Shown here: in pieces, positions 52,327 to 62,601 of the stretch
Layout: every line of letters starts with the position of its first letter
Numbering within the stretch: the first letter of the stretch is position 1
Assembly (NCBI GenBank): GCA_006386115.1
Contig: VFIW01000048.1
Span: forward strand, 286,007-350,006
Direction of reading: 5' to 3'
Length of the DNA: 64,000 nt
Source of the DNA: Globisporangium splendens
Taxonomy: Eukaryota; Oomycota; Peronosporomycetes; Pythiales; Pythiaceae
The notes under the pieces: model-generated
Databases searched by the model: none
The model's input: only the letters and a program-made list of their open reading frames with translations
What the model was told of the DNA's origin: nothing
Made by a program: the position numbers and the translations under genes

Positions 52327-53748
52327 CTACTCGGTGAAGCCGTTGTTGCGCAGCGTCTCGCCGAACCAGAGCGCCGACTTCTTCGACACGTGCTCTTGGG
52401 TCTCGTAGTTGACCCAGTGCAAGCCGAAGCGCTTCGAGTACCCGGCACCCCACTCGTAGTTGTCCACGAACGACCACGCAAAGTACCCACGCACGTCGGC
52501 ACCCTGCGCAATCCCGCGGTGCATTCCCGTGATGTACCCCTTGTAGAACTCGACGCGGAAGTCGTCGTTCTGTGCTTCCTCCTTGGTCTTGTCGGCACAC
52601 GCGCAGCCGTTCTCGGTCACGTAGATGCCACCCGGCGGGTTGCACTGCTTCTGGATCCACAGCAAGAGCTTCTCGAATCCCCACGGCACGACGGACCAGC
52701 CGATGTCCGTGCGCTTCCAGGCCGGATTCATGCTGCCTTCGACGCCCTGGTCCGCGATGACACCGCCCGTGTGGTCGTTCGGCGGTGGGGTGCCAGCCGC
52801 AAACGATTTGGACGGCGTCACGTACTCGGTGCCGTAGTGGTTCAAGCCAAAGACATCGCTGCTTCCCTTGAGCAACTTCTTCTCCTCGTCCGTGAACTTT
52901 GGCAAGCGGTCGCCGACGATATCCTTCATGAGCTGCGGGTAATCGCCAAAGTAGATCGGGTCCGCCGACCAGCCGAGGATGAAAATGACGGCACGCTCCG
53001 CAGCCTCGGCATTCGCCTTAGCCTCCTCTGGGTCGTCCGTTGGCTTTGGTTCGCGCCAGTCGCAGTTGAGCGTGACGCCGATGCGACCGCCTTGCGTTGG
53101 TTGGAATTCGCGGTGGTACACGTCCACGGTCTTGACGTGAGCCAGCAGCATGTTGTGCGTGGCGGTGTACGGCTCCGTGTGCGGGTTGTGGTGTCTACCT
53201 GGAGCATGGGCACCGATACCAAAGCCCAAGAACGGCGAGATCCATGGTCCATTCAGCGACAACCACGACTTGACGCGGTCGCCGAAGCGTCGGAAGCACA
53301 CGCGCGCGTAGGCTGCAAACGCGTCCTGGATGTGCTTGCCGCCGAGCCAGCCGTCAAACTCCGTCGCGAGCGGCAGATCCCAGTGGTACAGCGTCACGAT
53401 GGGCTCAACGCCGTTCGCAATGAGCTCATCGACCAAGCGATTGTAGAAGTCCACGCCTTCCTCGTTGACTTGACCGACACCCGCAGGGATGATGCGTGGC
53501 CACGAGATGGACAAGCGGTAGTGCTTGAGTCCCATGTTCTTCATGAGCTGCACATCCTCCTTGTAGCGGTGGTAGTGGTCGATCGCGACCGCGCCCATCT
53601 CGCCGTTCACGGTCTTGCCGGGCGTGCGCGAGAACGCGTCCCAGACACAGTCGCCGCGGCCGCCCTCGTTCGTCGCGCCTTCGATCTGGTACGCCGCCGT
53701 GGACACACCCCACGCAAAGCCCTCGGGGAAGCGAATGTCTTGGGTCAT
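52327..53748 (-). CDS. GH1 family beta-glucosidase paralogue, copy 2 (acid/base replaced)
   Basis: Single exon, 473 residues, complete GH1 barrel beginning FPEGFAWGVSTAAYQIEGA. The nucleophile Glu379 in VTENGC and the binding motifs YHWDLP and FAWSFVDNYEW are retained. The acid/base motif reads SLNGPWI instead of TLNEPWC: Gly167 (codon 53248-53250, GGA) stands where copy 1 has Glu169, one transition from GAA. The family mechanism would be crippled for ordinary glycosides but could still work on activated aglycones, as in plant myrosinases, which also lack this Glu. The open frame is otherwise undamaged. It lies in opposite orientation 6.2 kb from copy 1. Confidence 0.92.
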   Translation of the reverse strand: MTQDIRFPEGFAWGVSTAAYQIEGATNEGGRGDCVWDAFSRTPGKTVNGEMGAVAIDHYHRYKEDVQLMKNMGLKHYRLSISWPRIIPAGVGQVNEEGVDFYNRLVDELIANGVEPIVTLYHWDLPLATEFDGWLGGKHIQDAFAAYARVCFRRFGDRVKSWLSLNGPWISPFLGFGIGAHAPGRHHNPHTEPYTATHNMLLAHVKTVDVYHREFQPTQGGRIGVTLNCDWREPKPTDDPEEAKANAEAAERAVIFILGWSADPIYFGDYPQLMKDIVGDRLPKFTDEEKKLLKGSSDVFGLNHYGTEYVTPSKSFAAGTPPPNDHTGGVIADQGVEGSMNPAWKRTDIGWSVVPWGFEKLLLWIQKQCNPPGGIYVTENGCACADKTKEEAQNDDFRVEFYKGYITGMHRGIAQGADVRGYFAWSFVDNYEWGAGYSKRFGLHWVNYETQEHVSKKSALWFGETLRNNGFTE

Positions 53749-54898
53749 GGTCTGAGTGTGTGGGGAGAGCGCTAGAGCTGCTTGGTGCGGCTATTGCAGC
53801 GCAAATCGAGGAATGATGCATGCGAATGTAGCTTTTTGCCCTGAGCACGCAGGGATGGCTACGTACTGCAAGGTTGATGACGGTCTCTGTGACCATAAAC
53901 GTCCCACTCTGTGGATTATGCCCAGCAGGAACGTAAAGTCGTCGATGATTGGCCACAATTGAATTGACACTCTCTGATTGGTGGAAATAGGAGATGGTCA
54001 TGTTGATGCTCGCTCGTGTGACCAGAGAAGGGTGATCCAGCACGCACACTCGGTGACAACAAAACTTCAGCTCGTGTTCAGGAGAGAAGGACAACGAATA
54101 CGATGCAAAAGCGGCGTAGTGAATCATCAGATTGCGTTCGCCAGTTCCGTGAGCTGACCTTGGGCTCCAGCAGACTCGACAAAGCTTTGCTGTCAAGTGC
54201 ACTTCAATTGGCTTTGCGTTCGCCCATAAGCATCGACAGAGAATGGTCGGCTATCTTGTTCCTGCTGGTGCGCTCGTGTGTGCGGCAAACGTGGTCGCAC
54301 TGAACAAAAAGAAGTCGTGTGGCAGCTCAATGTTCAAGCAGGACGTGAATTGTATGCATGTCCCTAAACTAGGGACTTCTGGCTCATAGTTACATTGTGT
54401 AACCCACTCCAACATAATAACTAGTATCAGTAAATTCGGACAATCAAAAGCTGACATTTGCAACACAACATGCAAAGATGCCCTAAAATGGTGCCCCACC
54501 CAGCAACGTGCATGCTGGCAAGCGTATCCTGGCAAACAATGCAAGTAGCTATGCAAATATACCCTGTTTTAGCTAACTTCCGCAAGCTCAAGCTCGTCAA
54601 ATGCACGCGCCTACTGCGTACATTCGAGCACTGCATGGAGCAAGAATTGCAAGCAGACAAATAGGCACCAAACAAACAAAAAAGCACATCGGCAATGTTC
54701 CCCTGGCAAGCAAGCGTGTCCATCGACAAAGGTGCCCTGTTTTAGCAAACCCAACATATCGGTGCAACGCATTTTGGAGACTAGTTTGGCTTGCTCGCTT
54801 TCTTGTGTGTTTTGGCTGCTTGTTGGATTTTGTTCACCATGTTTATCGTTATTATATAGTAGTGGCTTATACTCCCTCGAGCCGAAGCGGAGAGCTGC
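53749..54898. other. Intergenic region
   Basis: About 1.15 kb between GH1 copy 2 and RFC2. Near 54520-54740 short related phrases recur (CCTGGCAA, CCTGTTTTAGC), hinting at a small degenerate duplication. No gene is supported. Confidence 0.5.
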
Positions 54899-55876
54899 TC
54901 ACTTGGTCGCCGCAGCTGTGGCCGTGGCGCACAGCCGCGCGATGAGGCCGTGGATCTGCAGCAGCGTGGAGACGCCGTCGGCGATGGCCATGTGCGTCGT
55001 GCCGATCTCCTTCACGAACTCGAGCTTGAGCTTCTCGTCCATGTCGAAGGACTTGGCCACGCGGAAGATCGTGCCGATGATGTCGATGGCCGAGTACCCG
55101 GTGCGCCAGAGCGCGATGACCTCCTTCTCAGCACCGTCGATCTTGCCCGCGACGCACTGCTCGATGATCGAGCGCACGACGGTCGGATGCGGCTGGTCGC
55201 ACACTTTGAACACGTTCGTGTCGCTGATGAAGCCAAAGCCCGAGTACGTGGCCTGGAGGTTGTTGAGCGCATTGCGCATGTCGCCCTCGGCCGTGAAGAT
55301 GAGTGCCGCGAGTCCGTCGTCGCGGTACCCGACCTTCTCGGCCTGACACACCTGCAGCAGCCGCTCGAGCACCATCTCGTCCTTGAGCCGCGTGAACCGC
55401 AGGATCGCGCAGCGACTCTGGATCGGCTCGATGATCTTGGTCGAGTTGTTGCACGCGAGTGCGAAGCGCGTCGTGCTCGAGAAGATCTCCATTGTGCGGC
55501 GCAGCGCCTGCTGCGCGGCCGCGGTCATCGAGTCGGCCTCGTCCAAGATCACGATCTTGTGGCGACCGGGCGGCAGCGTCACCTTCTGCTGCGCGAACAT
55601 CTTGATCTTGTTGCGCACCGTGTCGATGCCGCGGTCGTCTGACGCGTTGAGCTCGAGTACCGCCTGCTTCATGGACGCGCCGAGCAGCTCGCGCGCGAGA
55701 CAGAGGATGCTGGTGGTCTTTCCCGTGCCCGGCGGACCCGAGATGATGAGGTTCGTCATGTTGCCGTCCTTGGCCATGGCGCGCAGGCACTCGATCGTGT
55801 CGCGGTTGCCCACGACGTCCGTCAGCGTCTGCGGTCGGTACTTCTCCACCCACGGCGCCTCGAACTCGTCCGCCAT
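54899..55876 (-). CDS. RFC2: Replication factor C subunit (RFC2 type)
   Basis: Single exon, 325 residues. Begins [20 protein letters not shown], the RFC box characteristic of the small subunits. Walker A is GPPGTGKTT, Walker [10 protein letters not shown], the sensor region contains [18 protein letters not shown] with the SRC motif, followed by the AAA+ lid and the C-terminal collar domain. It best fits human RFC2/yeast Rfc4, part of the five-subunit clamp loader that loads PCNA at primer ends. RFC4/RFC5-type subunits are less likely given the WVEKYRPxxLxDxVGN start. Confidence 0.92.
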   Translation of the reverse strand: MADEFEAPWVEKYRPQTLTDVVGNRDTIECLRAMAKDGNMTNLIISGPPGTGKTTSILCLARELLGASMKQAVLELNASDDRGIDTVRNKIKMFAQQKVTLPPGRHKIVILDEADSMTAAAQQALRRTMEIFSSTTRFALACNNSTKIIEPIQSRCAILRFTRLKDEMVLERLLQVCQAEKVGYRDDGLAALIFTAEGDMRNALNNLQATYSGFGFISDTNVFKVCDQPHPTVVRSIIEQCVAGKIDGAEKEVIALWRTGYSAIDIIGTIFRVAKSFDMDEKLKLEFVKEIGTTHMAIADGVSTLLQIHGLIARLCATATAAATK

Positions 55877-56219
55877 CCTGACTGTTGTTGATTGTTGCGA
55901 TGATGTGTGAGTGTGGAAATATGTGATGGCGGGACGCGCTGTTAGGTTTTCCCGCGGTTTTGTCCGAGTCTATTGACCGAGTCTGGAAGAGTAAATGCAA
56001 CATATAGCCAATTGGATCGATGAATGATGCATATTTTAAACCAATCCACTGTAGTTCATGATGAGGCTATCGACCGAGTTTGAATGTGCAAAATCAACTT
56101 ACAGCCAATAGAAACGATTTATGACTTGATTTCTAGCGAATAGGAAACAGGAAGAGCATTCGTGTCGCACTTGATCAGATCCCATACTGAGCTCAGGTAT
56201 AATTTTGTTCACATTGGCA
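55877..56219. other. Divergent promoter region of RFC2 and the ZC3HC1-like gene
   Basis: Short interval between two divergent genes. A repeated phrase, CTATTGACCGAGT/CTATCGACCGAGTTTGAA, occurs near 55970 and 56066 together with TTGCAACATATAGCCAAT-type sequence, possibly a paired regulatory site. Confidence 0.4.
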
Positions 56220-58054
56220 ATGATGGAGCCGCAGCAGCTCGACGCGGTGCTCGCGGACTGGCGCGACGCCACGGAGCCCCTGGACGGCAAGAGCAGCGTC
56301 GACCCGTCCTTCTTCACCACCTCAAGCAGTAGCAGCTCGTCCACGTGGCTCTTGTCTTCTTCCTCCTCGTCGTCCTCGTCCGCTGCTGCGAAAGCGTCGC
56401 GCGCGCTCACGAGAGCGCTGGAGCAGCGCGACGAGCGCCAGTGCCGCCCGTGGAGCCATGAGGATTTCCTCGCGCGCGTATCGAGCTTCTCCATCGGCAC
56501 GTGGTTCGCGAAGCCAGAGTCGATCTCCGTGTTTGCGTGTGCGCGCCACGGATGGAGCCACACGGGCGAACCCGATCAGCTCTACTGTCCATGGCAAGAA
56601 GCGCTTTTGTGCATTATGTGTTGACGAAGTTGCTATTTGTTCCACAGGACTGAAGGCGCTAATGAGTGGCTGTGTGTGTAAACGTGGTGGTTGTATGCTT
56701 GTTATTGTTCATTGTGTGCAGTTGTGAGCAGTATCTGTGCTTTAAAATCGACGCCAAGCTCAGCGAAAAGGTGCGCAAAGCCTCACATCTCACTAAACTT
56801 TTCGTGCGTCAATGGAGCTTGTATAATGTGCCTGTGTGCATATCCACAGGGCACTCGTGAAGTCGCGAATGTGTTTGCCAAGTTGCTGATCACGGGCCAC
56901 TCGCCACTGTGTCCGTGGCGCGAGAATCCGTCGCCTGTCGCGTTTACCACCGTACGTGTTTCAATTGCGCCTCCTCCTTATTGCTGTTAGCTTAGCATGT
57001 TGTCTGGAAAAGCTAACACGAATGGATACTGTGTAGCTCCCCATTGCGAGCCGTGCACAGGTCGTCGAGTCGCTCGTGAAGCGGATCGAGCAGTTGCTGG
57101 CTGCATGCAGCAATGATGCACAGCTGTGGGATGCGCTTCGCAAGTTGCAGGTCGAGACAAGCGTCGTAAGGAAGATTCTGGTGCTACAAGTGCCAACGGC
57201 AGCCCTCAGTGGTGATAAAGATAATGACGCGTGCAATGAAAGCGTCGTCGTGGACAAGCTCAAGGCGAGCCTCGTGGAGAAATTTGGAGACCTCGTGCGT
57301 GTTGGTGAAGAAGCAGTGGACGTGGTGTTACTGCATGTGGTCTTGCTGAGCTCGTGTGGTTGGCGACTCGAGTGGAAGCAAGAGGGTGGCGAGGACGTAG
57401 GACCTAGTGACGCGATGTGGTGCGAATTCTGCAATCGGCGCTGGTCAGTGTCGAGCTTTGCATCGATGCCTTCGCCACGATGCTCCAATTCCAATTCTGA
57501 TGGTGCTGATAGTGGCGAGGTTCAGGACTCGAGTGATCCAGAAGCAATGGAACCCAGCCGCAAACGACAGAAGCTTGGCACGCCTGACAAAACAGTAGCG
57601 GAAGCAGTGAAGACAGCGAAGGCGAACCTCCTGTCACAGCATCGCTGGTTCTGTCCGTGGGTGACTGCGCGAACCCAAGAAGACGCGACTGCGACAATGG
57701 ACGACAATGTGGCCAAATTTGGCGAAAACGATGCGACTTTGTGGGACTTTATGCGGCAACCTGGATGGAAGCAATATGCCACGGTACGTGCGTTCTTGCT
57801 GCCTTGCGGGGTGAGGTGTTGATCCCTCAGTGACTGAAATCTTGTCGTTGTGTGTGTGCTTTAATAATTCTTGAATGCAGGCGCTTCACTCATTGCAAGA
57901 GCCGTCAATTGAGGCTGCTGATGCAACCGCCAAGCCAACGAATACGAAGCAAGATGACGCAGTCGCAGTCCACAAAGCGAGTCCCAAGCAGAGCTCTAAT
58001 CCCGAGCAAGCGCTCGAGCGTGTACGCGCCGTTCTGGGGCTTCCAGACTGGTAG
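56220..58054 (+). CDS. C3HC zinc-finger protein, ZC3HC1/NIPA-like
   Basis: Five exons (56220-56617, 56722-56770, 56850-56951, 57037-57783, 57881-58054), GT-AG and phase-consistent, 489 residues. A serine-rich N-terminus is followed by a C3HC zinc finger: RPWSHEDFLARVSSFSIGTW, CARHGW, a CxxC motif joined across intron 1, and HSPLCPWREN. A second, RSM1-like zinc region has WCEFCNRRWSV and HRWFCPWV. The C-terminus is ALERVRAVLGLPDW. The family includes human NIPA/ZC3HC1, a nuclear basket protein also linked to SCF ligase. The donor of intron 1 was chosen to keep CxxC; a nearby alternative keeps frame but loses it. Confidence 0.82.
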
Positions 58055-58396
58055 GCAGCGGATCACAACAGAAAAGTCACACAAAGTTAAAGCAGCTTAC
58101 AGCACCCGCACCAGGTTAGCACCACATAAAAGAAAAGAGAAGAAAAGGCAAACAAAAGCGCACGCAAAATAATGTGTTGTAGCCTCAGGCCGCGCCGAGT
58201 GGCTGCCTTGTTGAATTGTCATTACCATCACCTCACATTCCGTCTCCACTTCCTCTACAAAATCAAACCAGCTAGTTCATCCTACACAAGAAGCAGAGCC
58301 GAGCAGATGAGTGCACGACCATGTTGTTGTTGTTCCAGTTGTCCTTCCACGAAGAAACAAGACGCTGCGTCAGAACAAGAACTCGCGACAGACTGC
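58055..58396. other. Tail-to-tail interval, ZC3HC1-like and RPL4
   Basis: Probably 3' untranslated sequences of both convergent genes. Nothing else was seen. Confidence 0.5.
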
Positions 58397-59531
58397 TTAG
58401 TCCGACGAGTTCTTGGCGAAGAGCGCACGCGACTGCTCCTTGCGGGCAGGCGTGTTCTTGACGCAGTTCTTGGTCACCTTCTTCTTGTCGGCACGGAGCG
58501 CTTCGGCGCGCAATTCCGCACGACGAGCCACCAACGCGTATGGGTTGAGCTTGACCATGGCACCCAAGTTCTTCAATGGGTTCTTCTTGTGGTGGCGACG
58601 GAAGCTCGAGTACTTGCCCGCGCGCAACACCGACTGGATTTCGTCAGAGTTGATCAGACGACCCAAGTTGGCGTTGTTCATGATGTGGCGTGGCAGCGTG
58701 TAGTCCACCTTCTTGGCCGACTTCTTCGAGTACGTGCCGTAAAGCGCGTCCAACTTCTCGAACGCAGAACGGGTCCAGATGATGAAGCGACCCAAGTGGC
58801 CACCAGGAGCCAACTGGAGCAAGTTCAAACGCTCCACGTTAGCCAACTCCACACCAGGAATGTTGCGGAACGCCTTCTCGGCGCCGTTGGCGTTCGCGTA
58901 CACGATGAGAGGACCACGGCGAGTCACGTAGCGACGGTTGCGGGTCTTGCCACGACCAGTGCGCACCTTCTTCGAGTCCTTGACCTTCTCGACGTCGGCG
59001 TCGGCACCGATCTTGGCCAACACCTTGACGGCCTGGGCGGTCTTCTGGATGCTCTCAACGGCATCCTCGAGCACGAGAGGCACCTCTGGAACCTTCTCGA
59101 TGCGGTGACCACGAGCGGTGACCAAAGCAGGGAGAGCCGAAGCAGCGAGCGCGGACGCAACCGCGAAACGACGCTGGTTCACGTTGATCTTGCGGTGCCA
59201 CTTGCGCCAGATACGCGTTGGCGCGAACATGCGACCACCACGCACCATGTTACCGAAAGCGGCTTGGCCCGAACGCTGGGTACCACCACCGGCGATACGA
59301 GGGATACGCGCGACGGCACGACCGGTACCCCACGACTCAGCCGAGTGCTGGTGACCGGCGCGACGCGACACAGCGTACGCCTGGCGGTTGTTCTTGGCCA
59401 TGTTGGTGTGCACGAAGTTGACGACATCCGGACGGATTGGCGCCGTGAACACCGCTGGAAGTCACGACTTGCGCGGCGACCGAGGCGGTCTCCTTCTCAC
59501 GGAGAGACCAGACAACATGGCGAGAGGCAGC
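58397..59531 (-). CDS. RPL4: 60S ribosomal protein L4 (uL4)
   Basis: The main open frame, 58397-59452, encodes nearly all of uL4: [60 protein letters not shown] and [18 protein letters not shown]. It is a core structural protein lining the ribosomal exit tunnel. The N-terminus is problematic. Sequence up to about 59531 encodes [15 protein letters not shown], which aligns with the expected start of L4, but in another frame: one extra base near 59461-59466 separates it from LPAVF, and that frame has no ATG. A 46 bp intron (GTGAGA to TTCCAG) would be phase-compatible but would remove conserved residues. The start is therefore unresolved. Confidence 0.9.
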
Positions 59532-59550
59532 GGGGAGGCCACTTGCAACA

Positions 59551-59559
59551 GGAATGAGC
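59551..59559 (-). promoter_or_regulatory. Putative initiator of RPL4
   Basis: Minus strand AGCTCATTCC followed by TGTTGCAAG resembles the oomycete Inr core GCTCATTCC, some 20 bases before the conserved L4 reading frame. Confidence 0.4.
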
Positions 59560-59911
59560 TGCGAATGTGCACTGTGGCTAAACGGCTAGTATTCCAACAA
59601 TGAGCTCACTAACGCATTACGCGCCACCGCTGCCATGCGCTCTCCACCACTCAAAGCAAAGCGAGAGCAGTTCCGGGGATATTATCCGGCTGATATACGT
59701 TTTTTTATACGCCATTGAAAGACAGTTTTGCCAAACCAAGTGGTATATTGTTTTTTGGTGAACCACTGAAATGCTGTGGGTGGGCCACCATTTTGTTGCC
59801 AAATGAGTATACGCGTCTGAATGTATATTTTCGTGTCCAAAGGTGGTGTAGAGTGAATGAGCAATCGTACCCCCCGTCCTCGCTTTCGTGATCCTGTTAT
59901 GACATGACAGT
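59560..59911. other. Divergent interval between RPL4 and an unrecognised gene
   Basis: AT-rich, about 350 bp. Probably the promoters of both genes. No coding sequence is supported. Confidence 0.4.
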
Positions 59912-61554
59912 GTGTCAGCGTGCCCCTTTTTGTCAATCCGAAGATTGCCGCTGCCCATTGTGACGATTGGCGCTGTTCCCGTGGTCACGACTGCGCGCTC
60001 GGGCGCCATTGCTGCTTTTCTCGATGCAAAGGACGTGCAGATCCTCATGCTCTGCGCACAACCGCAGTGGCACGATCCATTCGTCCCTTCTGCGGCACGT
60101 TAATCGCCAGAGTGCGCGTCTGGGACTCTCAATCTGGGTGCTTCAGATCTGGCGTTGAGTTCCAGCGCACTACCAGAGCTGGCGGAGTATCGCAGCAGAA
60201 TCCGACGCTCTCATATCAACGATCCACGGATTCCGCCGCGCGTGTGCGTTCTGGAGCAGCGTGGACAGTTTGTGTGTGTGTGTTTCGCTGTCCTTCCGTG
60301 CTAATGGGGGAAGATCTAACATGTGAAAGATGTGGATATGTGCATAGTTGGAAGGCGGAGCGGTGACGTCCGGCAGCGTATTCCCCATGGGTGCACCGTG
60401 ATGTTGTCTGTCGCGTTTCACTGTGGACAGGCACGAGTTCGGCGATGCCGCTGCTAAACACGTGGTGCAGACCTCCCGACGCATCTACACCATCGTGAAA
60501 CTCAAGCTACACAGCAGAGTGCTGCAGATAATGACGAAGAGCGCAAGTGCCGATCCTGCGGCAGTAACTTGCTACCCGAAAGAGTTTGGGGATGGGTGGC
60601 GCTTCGCCGCCGCGAAGAACATACGACGCGAGCGGAGCGCTTTGTCGGTACGACTGGTGACGCAGGATGGGTCTCGCTCTTAGCTTGTATGTACCTGCTG
60701 TCTGGCGATTCGCAAGTGGACTACTATTTGGTCAAGGACGCGGTCGTGACCATTCATATGAGCGAGTTACTCCAGCATTTCTTTGCAAAATTACGGCCGT
60801 CAATGCCACTGCGAAATCGAACTCAAGCAGCACGTAATGCCAGGGAACTGCAGCCAGCAGCATGCGTCATTTCCGTACGTTGACTCTATTGAAAGCGCCT
60901 TCAAAACTGGGAAGCATTTTTGGTGAGCTGACGCGCTGTGATGCTTATGATTCATATCAACAGCTCCAGTTTAGGTCTTTGAACGGCGCACAGCTCCAAC
61001 GGTACGATCTTCCGGCCACGCTCGTCATAGAGCAGCAACATATCCCCAGTAATGACAGTGCTGAGAGTGGATCTTCAGCCTCTGCAGCAGCTACAGGCAC
61101 GGAACACTTTGACATTATCACCTGCAAAGCTCTTGTCCGTCCTGGGGCGCCACCGCCTGCGATGACTGTGGGTGAGCTGCTGTCATCACCCAAACACAAG
61201 CCTAAGCAACTCCCGACTGAGCCTGGATACGTCTGGTTGCGCATTTGGGATCGTGAGTCCTCGCGGGTGTACTTCCACTCGGCGATGCTGCACCAAGGCG
61301 CATCGACGAGGCTCGGAGCACCCGCAACGCTGCATGCAAGGTGGCTTCCCGGTGTATTGGAATCGTTCCCGACGCTCGATTCACGGCAGCGACGGTGCTT
61401 GAAAGGCCAGTTGACCGTGGTGGCCAGCGCTCCAGACGATGAGCCAGAGCAAGTGGTCGTTGTTGCCCAGCATTTACCTGCTGCACGGCTAGAACGGTAC
61501 GCGGCAACGATCGAGTCATATGCCCGGACTGAGGAGCAGGCAGCGACCCAGTGA
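59912..61554 (+). CDS. Unrecognised protein with CxxC motif, interrupted by one stop
   Basis: A four-exon model fits: 59912-60267, 60431-60461, 60515-60874, 60964-61554, with phase-compatible GT-AG introns (163, 53 and 89 bp) and 445 codons. A TAA at 60101-60103 interrupts exon 1 although coding-like sequence continues in the same frame on both sides (LDAKDVQILMLCAQPQWHDP before; GASDLALSSSALPELAEYRS after). A zinc-type CRSCG motif is followed by LPERVWGWVALRRREEHT, a hydrophobic helical stretch (WVSLLACMYLLSGD) and a C-terminal half rich in beta-type strands (YVWLRIWDRESSRVYFHSAM). I do not recognise the family; an OB-fold nucleic-acid protein is only a guess. The last exon and 89 bp intron are the most secure parts. 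Confidence 0.5.
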
Positions 61555-62601
61555 CAGCGGAGAACGAGCGAATGGAGAGAAGTGGGAGGTCGACCACGAC
61601 AATGAGATCAAGATGCACATGAAGCAAGTGTTTATTCTTTCCGACTTGACGCGCCAACGCCAAAGGAAGGGCAATGGACAATGCAGGTATGTATGCTATG
61701 TGGATGCAATGTTGAGTTGGTAACGAGATTTCGACAGCGATCGTCGTTCTCGCATGTGCTCTCGGGAGTGTTGTGCTGTTGAGGGGTTGATCCACGCGAA
61801 AAAGCAAATTGGCAGCCTGATGCGAAAGAAGAGCACCACATCTGCCACAAGCAGAGCAGGAAGGAAGATGCATGCATGTAGCATGTTTGGGTGCTAGGCA
61901 GGTGTGTTTTGTCGTATAGCTGCAAACGCAAATGTCAATACGAGATCCTTCACCTGGTTCCACGGATACACGCCAAACTACAGATGTGCCCGGTATGAAA
62001 GAGCACCAATGGCGCAAATATCCAAGAAGGACATACTGACAGAACAGTCATTTTCTCTCATTTGAATGCGTCGTTGTGTTTCCAAGGGCAACTTCAACTG
62101 GTGGATCGCGACTATCATTCGTCCAAGGAATACTTGATGCGACTCCCATGAAGAAAGGAATGGCAATGAACATTGTGAGCGCTCGTGCGTTTTAATTGGG
62201 TATGCGCATCCAGTTATGAACGTCGTTTTCTCATGCGCTCTCGCCCACACGTCGAGCAAGCACAACGAAGTCCGGCTAGAGAGATGACGATATTCACGTC
62301 AGTTGAAGCTACCAGAATATCTCCGCTCCCACCCGCAAGCTCGCCAGCCCAGCACGCTCGAAGAAAGTGGCTTGAATGAAGTAGAGTATCTCAAATTCAA
62401 GATGCGTTGTAGACTCTACATCGAAAAACAAAACTTGGCGCACTGGCGTCAAAATCACACGAGGTTTGTTATTTTCAAATGGTTCAAAAGAAAACCAACT
62501 TTTCAAACACTAGGATGGAGAGAGAGAGAGAACTCACACAAAAATGCAATGCGAGGTCTTGGTTACTATCAACAAATAAAAATGCCTACACGTCGACCAG
62601 C
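61555..62601. other. Intergenic region, tail to tail
   Basis: About 1 kb between the unrecognised gene and the DA1-like gene, both ending here. A short GA run lies near 62518-62530. No gene is supported. Confidence 0.5.

Noticed and set aside
52390..53775. 461-codon plus-strand frame opposite GH1 copy 2
   Set aside because: Exact antisense of a well-conserved enzyme; arginine/valine-rich mirror of GC-biased third positions, no domain.
58172..59557. 461-codon plus-strand frame opposite RPL4
   Set aside because: Antisense shadow of a highly conserved ribosomal gene.
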